A stretch of 39,304 nucleotides of DNA, from positions 1-39,304 of the forward strand of contig NZ_LABY01000078.1 in NCBI RefSeq assembly GCF_001043975.1, read 5' to 3'. The notes beneath the pieces were generated by a model, which was not told the DNA's origin, did not search any database, and worked only from the letters and a program-made list of their open reading frames with translations. How positions within the stretch are numbered: position 1 is the first letter of the stretch; every line of letters starts with the position of its first letter. Made by a program: the position numbers and the translations under genes. This document shows positions 7,482-15,623 of the stretch, piece after piece. Source of the DNA: Methylobacterium variabile (GTDB lineage: Bacteria; Pseudomonadota; Alphaproteobacteria; Rhizobiales; Beijerinckiaceae).

Positions 7482-8144
7482 ATGTCCGACATCCCTACGC
7501 CCGACACCCTCACGCTCTACTACTCGCCGGGCGCCTGCTCGCTCGCGCCCCACATCGCCCTGGAGGAGACCGGCGCGCCGTTCGAGGCGGTGCGGGTGGA
7601 TTTCGCGACCGCAGAGCAGCGCAGCGGCCGCTACCTCGCCGTCAACCAGAAGGGCAGGGTGCCGGCGCTCGCCGAGGGCGAGTGGGTGCTGACCGAGAAC
7701 CCGGCGATCCTGCGCTACATCGCACGGCGGCACCCGCAGGCGGCCCTGTGGCCGGAGGATCCGCGGGAGGAGGCGCGCTGCGCCGAGTGGCTGGCCTGGA
7801 TCTCGTCCACCATCCACCCGGCCTACGCCCATATCCGCCGGGCCGAGCGCTACGCCAGCGACGAGGCGGCGATCGAGGACGTGAAGGCCAGGGGCCGCGA
7901 GACCTGCGCCGACCTCTGGACGATGATCGAGGTCGGGCTCTCGCGGGGCGGCTGGGCCACGGGCGAGCACTACAGCGTCGCCGATCCCTACCTGCTGGTG
8001 TTCTGGCACTGGGGCCGCGGGTCGGTGCTCGGCTACGACATGGCCCGCCAGTTCCCGTACTGGACCGCCCATGCCCGCCGCATGGCCGAGCGCCCCGCCG
8101 TCCAGCGCGCCTTCGCCCGCGAGGGGCTGCCGCTCCCCGCGTAG
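7482..8144 (+). CDS. Glutathione S-transferase family protein
   Basis: Cytosolic GST of 220 residues. The thioredoxin-like N-terminal domain (about 8-85) contains LYYSPGACSLAPHIALEE with Cys19 at the position used by bacterial beta-class GSTs. The cis-Pro loop is GRVPAL and the glutathione-contact motif is LTENPAILRYIARR (Glu-Asn replacing the usual Glu-Ser). The C-terminal helical domain includes the N-cap/hydrophobic staple region YSVADPYLLVFWHWG. The substrate cannot be predicted. The ATG follows GGGAGGCCCC. Its stop is only 3 bases from the end of the convergent DUF924 gene. Confidence 0.9.
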   Translation: MSDIPTPDTLTLYYSPGACSLAPHIALEETGAPFEAVRVDFATAEQRSGRYLAVNQKGRVPALAEGEWVLTENPAILRYIARRHPQAALWPEDPREEARCAEWLAWISSTIHPAYAHIRRAERYASDEAAIEDVKARGRETCADLWTMIEVGLSRGGWATGEHYSVADPYLLVFWHWGRGSVLGYDMARQFPYWTAHARRMAERPAVQRAFAREGLPLPA

Positions 8145-8147
8145 GGG

Positions 8148-8696
8148 TCAGCCCCGGAACGCGTCCTCGCCCGCGAGGTAGTCCCGCTCGGCCGCCGTCT
8201 CGGGGCGGCCCAGCACCGGGTTGCGGTGGGGAAAGCGGCCGAAGCGGCGGATCAGCCCGTGGTGCTCGTGCGCCGCCTCCAGGTTCACCGGGATGCCGAG
8301 TTCGGCGAACAGGGCGACGCTGCGCTCCTGCGCCGCGAGCTCCTCCGCGTGCATCAGCGGCATGTACAGGAAGGCCCGCAAGGCCGGCTCGATCGCCCGG
8401 TCGTGGCCGCGGGCAATGGCGCGCTCGGCGGCGGACAGGGCCGCCGCGTCGGTCGCCCAGGCCCGGGGCGTGCCGCGGAACAGGTTGCGCGGGAACTGGT
8501 CGAGGAGCAGCACCAGGGCGAGCGCGCCGTCCGGCGTCTCCTCCCAGTCGGACAGCGCACCGCGGGCCGCCGCCTCGTGGGCGGGCAGGAAGGCCCGGCA
8601 GGCGGCGTCGAAGGCCGGATCGGCCTTGAACCAGCGGTCGAACCCGGCCTCGCGCCAGAAATCGACCAGTTCGGTGGGCGTCGCCCGTTGCGTCAT
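8148..8696 (-). CDS. DUF924 family protein
   Basis: Protein of 182 residues of the DUF924 family, an all-helical TPR-like fold of unknown biochemical role. Characteristic features are the start ELVDFWREAGFDRWFKADPAFD, the central LLLDQFPRNLFRGTPRAWATD, YMPLMHAEELAAQE, and the terminal HHGLIRRFGRFPHRNPVLGR. These are the most conserved blocks of the family. The ATG was chosen because upstream in-frame sequence is not conserved in character. It is convergent with the GST gene, with no room for a separate terminator, and divergent from ilvC. Confidence 0.9.
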   Translation of the reverse strand: MTQRATPTELVDFWREAGFDRWFKADPAFDAACRAFLPAHEAAARGALSDWEETPDGALALVLLLDQFPRNLFRGTPRAWATDAAALSAAERAIARGHDRAIEPALRAFLYMPLMHAEELAAQERSVALFAELGIPVNLEAAHEHHGLIRRFGRFPHRNPVLGRPETAAERDYLAGEDAFRG

Positions 8697-8786
8697 CAAA
8701 ATTCCTCGTCTGGTGCCGGGATGGCCCCTGCCCGCGCACGAAACCTCGCCGGCCCGCACGGCTGTGTGCGCGAAACCTGACAGGCA

Positions 8787-8806
8787 TGTGCGCGTTCGCG
8801 CGCATA
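8787..8806. other. Hairpin TGCGCG-TTCG-CGCGCA upstream of ilvC
   Basis: A six-pair stem, extended by a G-T and a T-A pair, is closed by a TTCG loop in the 216-base divergent spacer between the DUF924 gene and ilvC. No T-run follows on either strand, so it is not a standard terminator. It could be a 5'-UTR structure or protein-binding site. Confidence 0.3.
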
Positions 8807-8819
8807 GCCTATTCCCTGA

Positions 8820-9932
<1,113 letters not shown>

Positions 9933-9941
9933 CGATCACGC

Positions 9942-10010
9942 GCCGCAGCCCCGGACGGGCTGCGGCTGCCATCGCGAACGCCGCGCGGAATGCCCGTCCG
10001 CGCGGCGTTC
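9942..10010 (+). terminator. Tandem hairpins after ilvC
   Basis: The first hairpin, GCCGCAGCCC / GGGCTGCGGC (9942-9966), has ten perfect pairs and a five-base loop. The second (9976-9989 with 9997-10010) has 14 perfect pairs and a seven-base loop. The second is followed only by CGCGTTTCAG, so the T-tract is weak. Their position 10-80 bases after the ilvC stop supports a terminator or RNA-stabilising role. Confidence 0.65.
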
Positions 10011-10521
10011 CGCGTTTCAGGCGCCCAGTGGCGCCGCGGGAGATGGCCGAACCTGCCGCAGGGCGGGCGCTCCCGCGAGAGGGGGACGGGATGCCCGGCA
10101 TCGGCCGGATGCCGCCTCGCCCCCGCGAGCGCCGGAAGGAAGGCCGGCACGCTTCGGGAGGTTTCCGCCGGCCCCGGCAAGGTCCGAGAAGACCTCTCAA
10201 AGCTCGCGACACGCACTTGTCAGGTCGAATGCACGAGCGGCATCTTCGAATCACTCTAGTTTAACATATGTTAAACTTTATGCCGATAAGCGAGTGCAGG
10301 TCGAGGCGTCCCGCGATCTAACAAATAAAACGCCATCTGGCGATCGGCAGAGGTCCTGTCTTGGATCGCCGATCGGGCACTCGCCTGCGATCTCCGTGGC
10401 GTGATGAGTGCCTTCCGGCACGCGAGATACGTCGACGACTCGACACATCATCCCGGGGTGCTGCAAGGCGCCGCGGGTATGGTGCCGTTGACGCAGCGCA
10501 GGCCCGCGCGATCTCGCCGGC
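10011..10521. other. Long gene-free spacer between ilvC and the redox operon
   Basis: I see no convincing gene in this stretch. Frames on both strands have biased, Arg/Pro-rich translations typical of non-coding GC-rich DNA. It contains a small inverted repeat (CGGCAT 10096-10101 / ATGCCG 10109-10114), the AT-rich palindrome at 10258-10277, and a locally AT-rich patch (10310-10335). The promoter of the downstream operon must lie here. Confidence 0.5.
10258..10277. promoter_or_regulatory. 20-bp perfect AT-rich palindrome, probable operator
   Basis: AGTTTAACATATGTTAAACT is perfectly self-complementary over 20 bases and stands out in a GC-rich background. The form, TTTAAC-AT-AT-GTTAAA, is what a dimeric helix-turn-helix regulator would bind. 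It lies 245 bases upstream of the hydrolase/GMC operon. There is no regulator gene nearby, so the cognate protein is unknown. Confidence 0.5.
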
Positions 10522-11949
10522 ATGACTGACGATCCCGTCCTCTTCTGCCTGCACTTCCTCGGGGGCAGCGCCCGCGAGTGGCGCCCCCTCGCCGCGCATC
10601 TCGGGCCCGCGGCGCGGTGCGTCGCCATCGACCTGCCGGGCTTCGGCGACGCCGCCGACCAGCCGGGCGCCGACGTCGGCGCCATGGCCGACCACGTCGC
10701 GGCCCGCATCCGGGCGGAGAGGCCGGGCGGGCCGTGGCTCGTTGCCGGCAACAGCATGGGGGCGAAGGTCGCCCTGGCGCTGGCGAGGCGCCACGAGGAC
10801 GGGGAGGAGGGCCTTTCCGGCCTCGCCGGGCTGGTGCTGCTGGCGGGCTCGCCGCCGGCGCCGGAGCCGATGGCGGAGGAGCGCCGGCAGGCGATGATCG
10901 CCTGGATCGACGCCGATCCGGAGACCCGCCGGCGGGAGGCGGAGGCCTTCGTGGCGGCCAATGTCGGGGCGCCGCTCGACCCCGAGGACCATGCCCGGAC
11001 GGTCGAGGACGTGCTGCGGGCGAACCCTGAGGCCTGGAAGGCCTGGCTCACCGGCGGCGCCAACGAGGATTGGCGTGCGCGCATCGGCACCCTCGCCACC
11101 CCGGCCCTCGTGGTGAGCGGGGCCGAGGACGGCGACCTCGGGCCGGAGGCGCAGGCCGCGCTGACCCTGCCGCACCTCGCGCGCCACCGCCACGTGGTGG
11201 CGCGCGGCGCCGGCCACCTGCTGCCGCTGGAGCGGCCGGGCGCCCTGGCGGCACTGATCCGCGACTTCATCGCGGCGCCGCCCGGAACCGGCGAGACGCC
11301 GACCCTGCCGCCGGCCTTCGCGGCGCTGATGGGCTCGGAGCGGGTCAACACCCGCCTGCGCACGGCGCTCCGCGAGCGGATGCGCGAGCCGGACGGCCCC
11401 TTCTGCCTCGCCCCGGAGGAGCGCGCGACGCTCGCGGCCTGCCTCGACCGGGTGCTGCCGCAGCCCGGCCCCGGCAAGATCGACCTCGCCCGCCGCATCG
11501 ACGCGCGGCTCGCGAGCGGCACCGGCGACGGCTGGCGCTACGCCGCCCTGCCGCCGGACCCGCAAGCCTATGCCCGCGCCCTGCGGAGCCTCGACGCTGC
11601 GGCCGCAGAGACGCATGGGCGCCTCTTCCGCGACCTCGCCGGACACGACCAGGACGCGCTCCTCGACCGCGCCGCCGCCGGGCGCCTGCCCGCGACCCCG
11701 GACGGCCTCGCGCCCGAGCTGATGACCTGCTGGCTCGAGGAACTGCGCGGCGAGGCGGTGCGCACCTACCTCGCCCATCCGGCCGGCCTCGCGGCGATCG
11801 GCTTCACCGGGATCGGGGCGGGGGGCGACGATGCCGAGGCCCTGCCGGGCTACCGGCTGACCGGCCTCGACGCCCGCGAGGCGTGGGAAACCCCGATCCT
11901 GGAAACCCCGATCCTGGAAACCTCGGCCAGCACAGGAGACGTCCGATGA
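10522..11949 (+). CDS. Alpha/beta hydrolase fused to gluconate 2-dehydrogenase subunit 3-like domain
   Basis: Two-domain protein of 475 residues. Residues 1-255 form an alpha/beta hydrolase: [12 protein letters not shown] (oxyanion region), nucleophile Ser78 in GNSMG, a probable acid in SGAEDGD (about 203) and His232 in [11 protein letters not shown]. Residues about 290-455 resemble the gluconate 2-dehydrogenase subunit 3 family: [18 protein letters not shown], a middle [14 protein letters not shown], and [22 protein letters not shown] followed by GFTGIG. That family normally carries its own Tat signal and assists a GMC flavoprotein. No signal peptide is present here, so the pair is probably cytoplasmic. 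It overlaps the GMC gene by ATGA. Near the C-terminus the sequence [12 protein letters not shown] comes from a 15-base tandem repeat. The substrate is unknown. Confidence 0.8.
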   Translation: MTDDPVLFCLHFLGGSAREWRPLAAHLGPAARCVAIDLPGFGDAADQPGADVGAMADHVAARIRAERPGGPWLVAGNSMGAKVALALARRHEDGEEGLSGLAGLVLLAGSPPAPEPMAEERRQAMIAWIDADPETRRREAEAFVAANVGAPLDPEDHARTVEDVLRANPEAWKAWLTGGANEDWRARIGTLATPALVVSGAEDGDLGPEAQAALTLPHLARHRHVVARGAGHLLPLERPGALAALIRDFIAAPPGTGETPTLPPAFAALMGSERVNTRLRTALRERMREPDGPFCLAPEERATLAACLDRVLPQPGPGKIDLARRIDARLASGTGDGWRYAALPPDPQAYARALRSLDAAAAETHGRLFRDLAGHDQDALLDRAAAGRLPATPDGLAPELMTCWLEELRGEAVRTYLAHPAGLAAIGFTGIGAGGDDAEALPGYRLTGLDAREAWETPILETPILETSASTGDVR

Positions 11950-13505
11950 ACCTCGCGGGGCAGCGCCGCTACGGCACCGACGAGGTCGTCGACGCCGTGG
12001 TGGTCGGCACCGGGGCGGGGGGCGCGCCGCTCCTCGCCGAACTCGCGGCGGCGGGCCTGCGGGTCGTGGCGCTCGAGGCCGGGCCGAACTTCGACCCGGC
12101 GGCCTACGGCTTCGACGAGACCCTAGCGGACGAGATCTACTGGACCGAGGAGCGCCTGAGCGGTGGCTCGACCCCGGAGGCGTTCGGGGCCAACAACAGC
12201 GGCACCGGCATCGGCGGCTCGACCCTGCACTGGGGCGCCTTCGTGCCCCGGGCCGATCCCCGCGACTTCCGCCTCCACGCCGAGAGCGGCGAGGGCTGCG
12301 ACTGGCCCCTCGACCACGCCGAGCTCACGCCGTTCTACGACCGCGTCGAGGCGTTCATCGGCACCTCGGGGCCGACGCCCTATCCGTGGGACGAGGCCCG
12401 CCGCTTCCCCCTGCCGCCGGTCCTGCGCAACGGGCCGGCCCAGCTGATGGCCGCCGCGTGCGGCCGGCTCGGCATCGCGGCGACGGACGCCCCGGCGGCG
12501 GTGGTCTCGCGCGCCTTCACGCCCGGCGGAGCGGTGCCGCTCCGCAAGGCCTGCATCAATTGCGGCTTCTGCCACCAGGGTTGCCGCACCCGTGCCAAGG
12601 CCAGCATGGACGTCACCTACCTGCCGCTCGCGGTGGCGGAAGGCGCCGAGATCCGGCCGGACGCGCGGATGCACGGGGTCGAGCGCGACAAGGCCGGACG
12701 GATCACCGCCGTGGTCTATCGCAGCGGCGGCCGGGACCTCAGGCAGCGTTGCGCCAACCTGATCCTCTGCGCCGGCGCCGTCGAGACGCCCAGGCTCCTG
12801 CTCCACCTCGACCTCGCCACCGGCAGCGGCCAGGTCGGGCGCAACTACATCGGCCACGTCGCCACCCAGGTCTGGGGCACCTTCGCGCACGAGGTCGGCA
12901 TGAACCGGGGCTATCCGTCCTCGCTCATCACCGAGGATTACGTGCGCCCGCAAGGAGCCGACTTCGCCGGCGGCTACCTGGTGCAGAGCCTCGGCGTCGA
13001 GCCGCTGACCTGGGGCAACGCGGTCGCCCGCGGCCGCGGCCTGTGGGGGCCGGCGCTCGCCGACTATCTCAGGCGGTACAACCAGGTCGCCGGCATCGGC
13101 ATCAACGGCGAGACGCTGCCCTGCGACGCGAACATCCTGACCCTGTCGGACGAGACCGACGCCCTCGGGATGCGCAAGGCCCACATCAGCTTCGGCTACG
13201 GGCCGAACGAGACCAGCCTCAATGCCCATGCGACGGCGCTGATGCGGCGGATCTGGGAGGCGGCGGGCGCGACGGACATCTGGGTGCTGGAGCGGGTCGC
13301 CCACACCCTCGGCACCTGCCGGATGGGCCGCGACCCCGACGCCTCGGTGGTCGATCCGTTCGGCCGCAGCCACGAGGTCGAGAACCTCTGGATCTGCGAC
13401 GGCTCGGTCTTCCCGAGTTCGCTCGCGGCGAACCCGGCACTCACCATCATGGCCCTGTCGCTGCGCACCGCCGGCGCGTTCCTCGGTTCCCGAACCTCCC
13501 GATAG
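11946..13505 (+). CDS. GMC-family FAD-dependent oxidoreductase
   Basis: Flavoprotein dehydrogenase of 519 residues in the glucose-methanol-choline family. The FAD-binding motif is [20 protein letters not shown] with ALEAGP at the end of the second strand. [15 protein letters not shown] matches the flavin-contact loop. The C-terminal catalytic region includes [38 protein letters not shown] cysteine cluster C203-x2-C206-x2-C209-x3-C213 has the spacing of a 4Fe-4S ferredoxin site and recalls the cysteine motifs of membrane-linked GMC dehydrogenases. This suggests electron transfer to an acceptor other than oxygen. There is no signal peptide, and no cytochrome subunit is encoded nearby. The start overlaps the upstream fusion gene (ATGA), so a heterodimer is likely. 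Confidence 0.88.
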   Translation: MNLAGQRRYGTDEVVDAVVVGTGAGGAPLLAELAAAGLRVVALEAGPNFDPAAYGFDETLADEIYWTEERLSGGSTPEAFGANNSGTGIGGSTLHWGAFVPRADPRDFRLHAESGEGCDWPLDHAELTPFYDRVEAFIGTSGPTPYPWDEARRFPLPPVLRNGPAQLMAAACGRLGIAATDAPAAVVSRAFTPGGAVPLRKACINCGFCHQGCRTRAKASMDVTYLPLAVAEGAEIRPDARMHGVERDKAGRITAVVYRSGGRDLRQRCANLILCAGAVETPRLLLHLDLATGSGQVGRNYIGHVATQVWGTFAHEVGMNRGYPSSLITEDYVRPQGADFAGGYLVQSLGVEPLTWGNAVARGRGLWGPALADYLRRYNQVAGIGINGETLPCDANILTLSDETDALGMRKAHISFGYGPNETSLNAHATALMRRIWEAAGATDIWVLERVAHTLGTCRMGRDPDASVVDPFGRSHEVENLWICDGSVFPSSLAANPALTIMALSLRTAGAFLGSRTSR

Positions 13506-13604
13506 CCTGACGCAAGGGAGGCCTGCGGCCGGCACGCTGTCCGGCCCGGTACTCCGCCCTAGCTCCCTTCTCATCGGACGGAGCCGGGACCCGGATCCGT
13601 CCAA

Positions 13605-13634
13605 CCGCCCCGGCCACGCGGCCGGGACGGGCGG
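13605..13634 (+). terminator. Possible terminator after the GMC gene
   Basis: CCGCCC-CGGCC, loop ACGC, GGCCG-GGA-CGGGCGG forms a bulged hairpin 100 bases after the GMC stop. It is followed by CAAAACCCC rather than a T-run, so function is doubtful. It could equally be in the 5' region of dps. Confidence 0.3.
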
Positions 13635-13707
13635 CAAAACCCCTCCTCAGCCCCGGAACGGCCGCCGCGCGGCCCCGTTGTTGCGGGAAATTCACGGAGT
13701 GACCGAC

Positions 13708-14262
13708 ATGACCGATTCCTCGGGCAAGACCGGCCAGTTGCGCCAGCACCGCACCCGCAACAACACCGACTCGAACGCCAAGCGCGTCTCGATCGAGACC
13801 CTGAATGCCCGCCTCGCCGACGGCATCGACCTGGCGCTCAACGTCAAGCAGGCGCACTGGAACCTGAAGGGCCCGCAGTTCATCGGCATCCACGAGATGC
13901 TCGACGGCTTCCGCACCGAGCTCGACGACCTCAACGACAAGGTCGCGGAGCGTGCCGTGCAGCTCGGCGGCACCGCCCTCGGCACCGCCAGCGTGGTGGC
14001 CTCGTCCTCGAAGCTCACCCCGTACCCGACCGACGTCTACGCCATCGCCGACCACCTCTCGGCCCTGATCGACCGCTACGCGGCCTACGCCAACGCGGTG
14101 CGCGAGAACATCGACCAGACCGACGAGGCCGGCGACCCCGACACCGCCGACCTGTTCACCGAGGTCTCCCGTGCGGTCGACAAGCAGCTGTGGTTCCTCG
14201 AGGCCCACGTGCAGGAGCCGACGGGCGCCATGCGCGACGGAGACGGCAAGGGCGCACGCTGA
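13708..14262 (+). CDS. dps: Dps family ferritin-like DNA-protection protein
   Basis: Dodecameric mini-ferritin that oxidises and stores iron and protects DNA from oxidative damage. It has 184 residues. The inter-subunit ferroxidase site is visible: the first His in NVKQAHWNLKGPQF, then the second His with Asp in GIHEMLDGF and Glu in RTELDDL. The Lys/Arg-containing disordered N-terminus (SSGKTGQLRQHRTRNN) could bind DNA. The ATG is preceded by GGAG. Downstream sit a convergent iron permease gene and a siderophore receptor, so iron and peroxide regulation is plausible. The stop codon lies within a short tandem duplication. Confidence 0.94.
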   Translation: MTDSSGKTGQLRQHRTRNNTDSNAKRVSIETLNARLADGIDLALNVKQAHWNLKGPQFIGIHEMLDGFRTELDDLNDKVAERAVQLGGTALGTASVVASSSKLTPYPTDVYAIADHLSALIDRYAAYANAVRENIDQTDEAGDPDTADLFTEVSRAVDKQLWFLEAHVQEPTGAMRDGDGKGAR

Positions 14263-14283
14263 GAGAAGGGCGCACGCTGAAGA
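14248..14283. repeat. 18-base tandem duplication across the dps stop
   Basis: AAGGGCGCACGCTGA occurs at 14248-14262 and again at 14266-14280, giving two adjacent stop-codon contexts. It looks like a recent slippage duplication with no coding effect. Confidence 0.8.
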
Positions 14284-14330
14284 GCGCAGCCCCGGGGCAC
14301 CGGCCGGCGAGGCAGTGGCACCACGACAAC

Positions 14331-14368
14331 GCGAGAGGGCCCGGGACGTGCGTCCCGGGCCCTCTCGC
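14331..14368 (+). terminator. Strong hairpin terminator after dps
   Basis: Arms 14331-14347 and 14352-14368 are perfectly complementary over 17 bases with a four-base GTGC loop, followed by GTTTCT. It lies between convergent dps and the iron permease gene and could act in both directions, although the T-run is only on the plus side. Confidence 0.8.
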
Positions 14369-14421
14369 GTTTCTCCGATCCATCCGCAGCGCCAGCCGCG
14401 CCGGCGCGGGCCCGACGGCGC

Positions 14422-15336
14422 TCAGCGCACCGAAACCCCTGGGGCCTGCGGCGCCTTGCTCGAGGCCTGCGGCGCCTTGCTCGTGGCCTGCGGCGCCTTG
14501 CTCGTGGCCTGCGGCGCTTTGTTCGTGGCCTGCGGCGCTTGGCCCGAAGCCTTCGCCTCGACAGGCCGGGTCCGCTGCACGACGAGCCAGGCGAGGGCGC
14601 AGAGGATGATCACGCCCTGCACCGCCAGGGCCTCCCAGCTGCCGTTGAAGCCGAGCTCGGTGACGAGCTCCGGCACGCCGTCGTTGTGCACCGGCACGAT
14701 CACCTGCTCCTGCAGCTCCTGGATCGCCGCGCCGACCATGCGCAGGCCCATCACGAACAGGAAGGCCGAGGTGAGCAGGAAGACCGGGCGCAGGGGCAGA
14801 CGCAGCGCCAGCCACTGCATCGCCACGAACACCACGGCGAGGAGCAGCGCCGCCGCCGCCAGCCCGCCGAGCAGCGACGCGTCGAAGCCGCCGGCGGTCC
14901 GCGCCAGGGCGTGCAGGAACAGAACCGTCTCGGCGCCCTCGCGAAAAACCGCCAGGAAGGCAATGCCGGCGAGGGACAGCACCGTGCCGGCCCCCATCGC
15001 CCGCTCGGCCATGCGGTTGAGCTCGGCCTTCCAGGCCGCCGGATCCTGGCGCAGGAACAGCCAGCCGCTCATCGTGAACATCAGGACCGCGGCGAGCAGG
15101 ATGACGCCGGCCTCGATCAGGTCGTTGTGGTTGCCGTCGAAGAAGACCTCGAACACCCAGGCCATGCCGAGGCTCGCCACGACCGCGACGCCGGCGCCGG
15201 CATAGACCGGGGCGATCCGGTCCGCCGCCCCGGCCCGGCGCAGGAACGCCGCCAGCGCCGCAATGACGAGGAGCGCCTCCAGCCCCTCGCGGAACAGGAT
15301 CGTGAAGGCCTGCGCGAAGGTGGATCCGTCGGCCAT
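14422..15336 (-). CDS. efeU: FTR1/EfeU-family iron permease
   Basis: Inner-membrane iron permease of 304 residues. The two REGLE-type iron-translocation motifs are present: FREGLEALLVIAALAAFLRR near residue 14 and FREGAETVLFLHAL near residue 135. About seven hydrophobic segments are visible, including VAVVASLGMAWVFEVFF, LLAAVLMFTMSGWLFL and GGLAAAALLLAVVFVAMQWL. The ATG was chosen because the upstream in-frame extension is Arg-rich and non-conserved. No efeO or efeB is adjacent, so the partner oxidase/peroxidase is elsewhere or absent. The C-terminal tail consists of KAPQATS repeats from a 21-base tandem repeat. The upstream spacer carries Irr-like boxes shared with the siderophore receptor. 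Confidence 0.92.
   Translation of the reverse strand: MADGSTFAQAFTILFREGLEALLVIAALAAFLRRAGAADRIAPVYAGAGVAVVASLGMAWVFEVFFDGNHNDLIEAGVILLAAVLMFTMSGWLFLRQDPAAWKAELNRMAERAMGAGTVLSLAGIAFLAVFREGAETVLFLHALARTAGGFDASLLGGLAAAALLLAVVFVAMQWLALRLPLRPVFLLTSAFLFVMGLRMVGAAIQELQEQVIVPVHNDGVPELVTELGFNGSWEALAVQGVIILCALAWLVVQRTRPVEAKASGQAPQATNKAPQATSKAPQATSKAPQASSKAPQAPGVSVR
14444..14548. repeat. 21-base tandem repeat in the permease C-terminus
   Basis: The unit GCCTGCGGCGCCTTGCTCGTG and variants recur four times at 14444-14527 with a fifth diverged copy to 14548. Read on the minus strand it encodes KAPQATS-type heptads. Units 2 and 3 are identical, which suggests ongoing copy-number slippage. Confidence 0.9.
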
Positions 15337-15455
15337 GGGGGTTCTCCTCGATGCGTCTCCGGCCGGGCGCCGCCGCGACCCGCCGGCCGCCCTCCTACGC
15401 CAAGATGCGACACCTTTCAAAGAACAGTTCGCAGTTTTGCATCATTCCAAACTAA

Positions 15456-15472
15456 GCTGGAATTCTTCCAGC
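15456..15472. promoter_or_regulatory. Irr-like iron control box, copy 1
   Basis: GCTGGAA-TTC-TTCCAGC is a perfect 7-3-7 inverted repeat. It keeps the TRGAAYN...TTCYA core of the rhizobial Irr element (TTTAGAA-N3-TTCTAAA). It lies 120 bases upstream of the permease start in the spacer shared with the receptor. The match is by memory of the consensus, not a scored search. Confidence 0.5.
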
Positions 15473-15514
15473 ATGTTGTATTCGTGCCGCATCGGCGTCC
15501 GAAGCGAGGTCTAG

Positions 15515-15531
15515 TTTTGAGATGATCTAAA
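15515..15531. promoter_or_regulatory. Irr-like iron control box, copy 2 (degenerate)
   Basis: TTTTGAGATGATCTAAA matches the flanks of the TTTAGAA-N3-TTCTAAA element well (TTT...GA and TCTAAA) but is degenerate at the left core. It lies about 95 bases upstream of the siderophore receptor start. Confidence 0.35.
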
Positions 15532-15623
15532 CGAAACAGACTGGATACTTATCACCTCGACCGACCGCACGTAAGGTGGCCGCATCCATCGTGCGCATCC
15601 CTCCCACCCGTGTTGCGTCAGGC

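Noticed and set aside
10444..10480. Possible third copy of the intergenic repeat (CATCATCCCGGGG...)
   Set aside because: Only the first ten or so bases match; the rest and the hairpin arms do not align with copies A and B.
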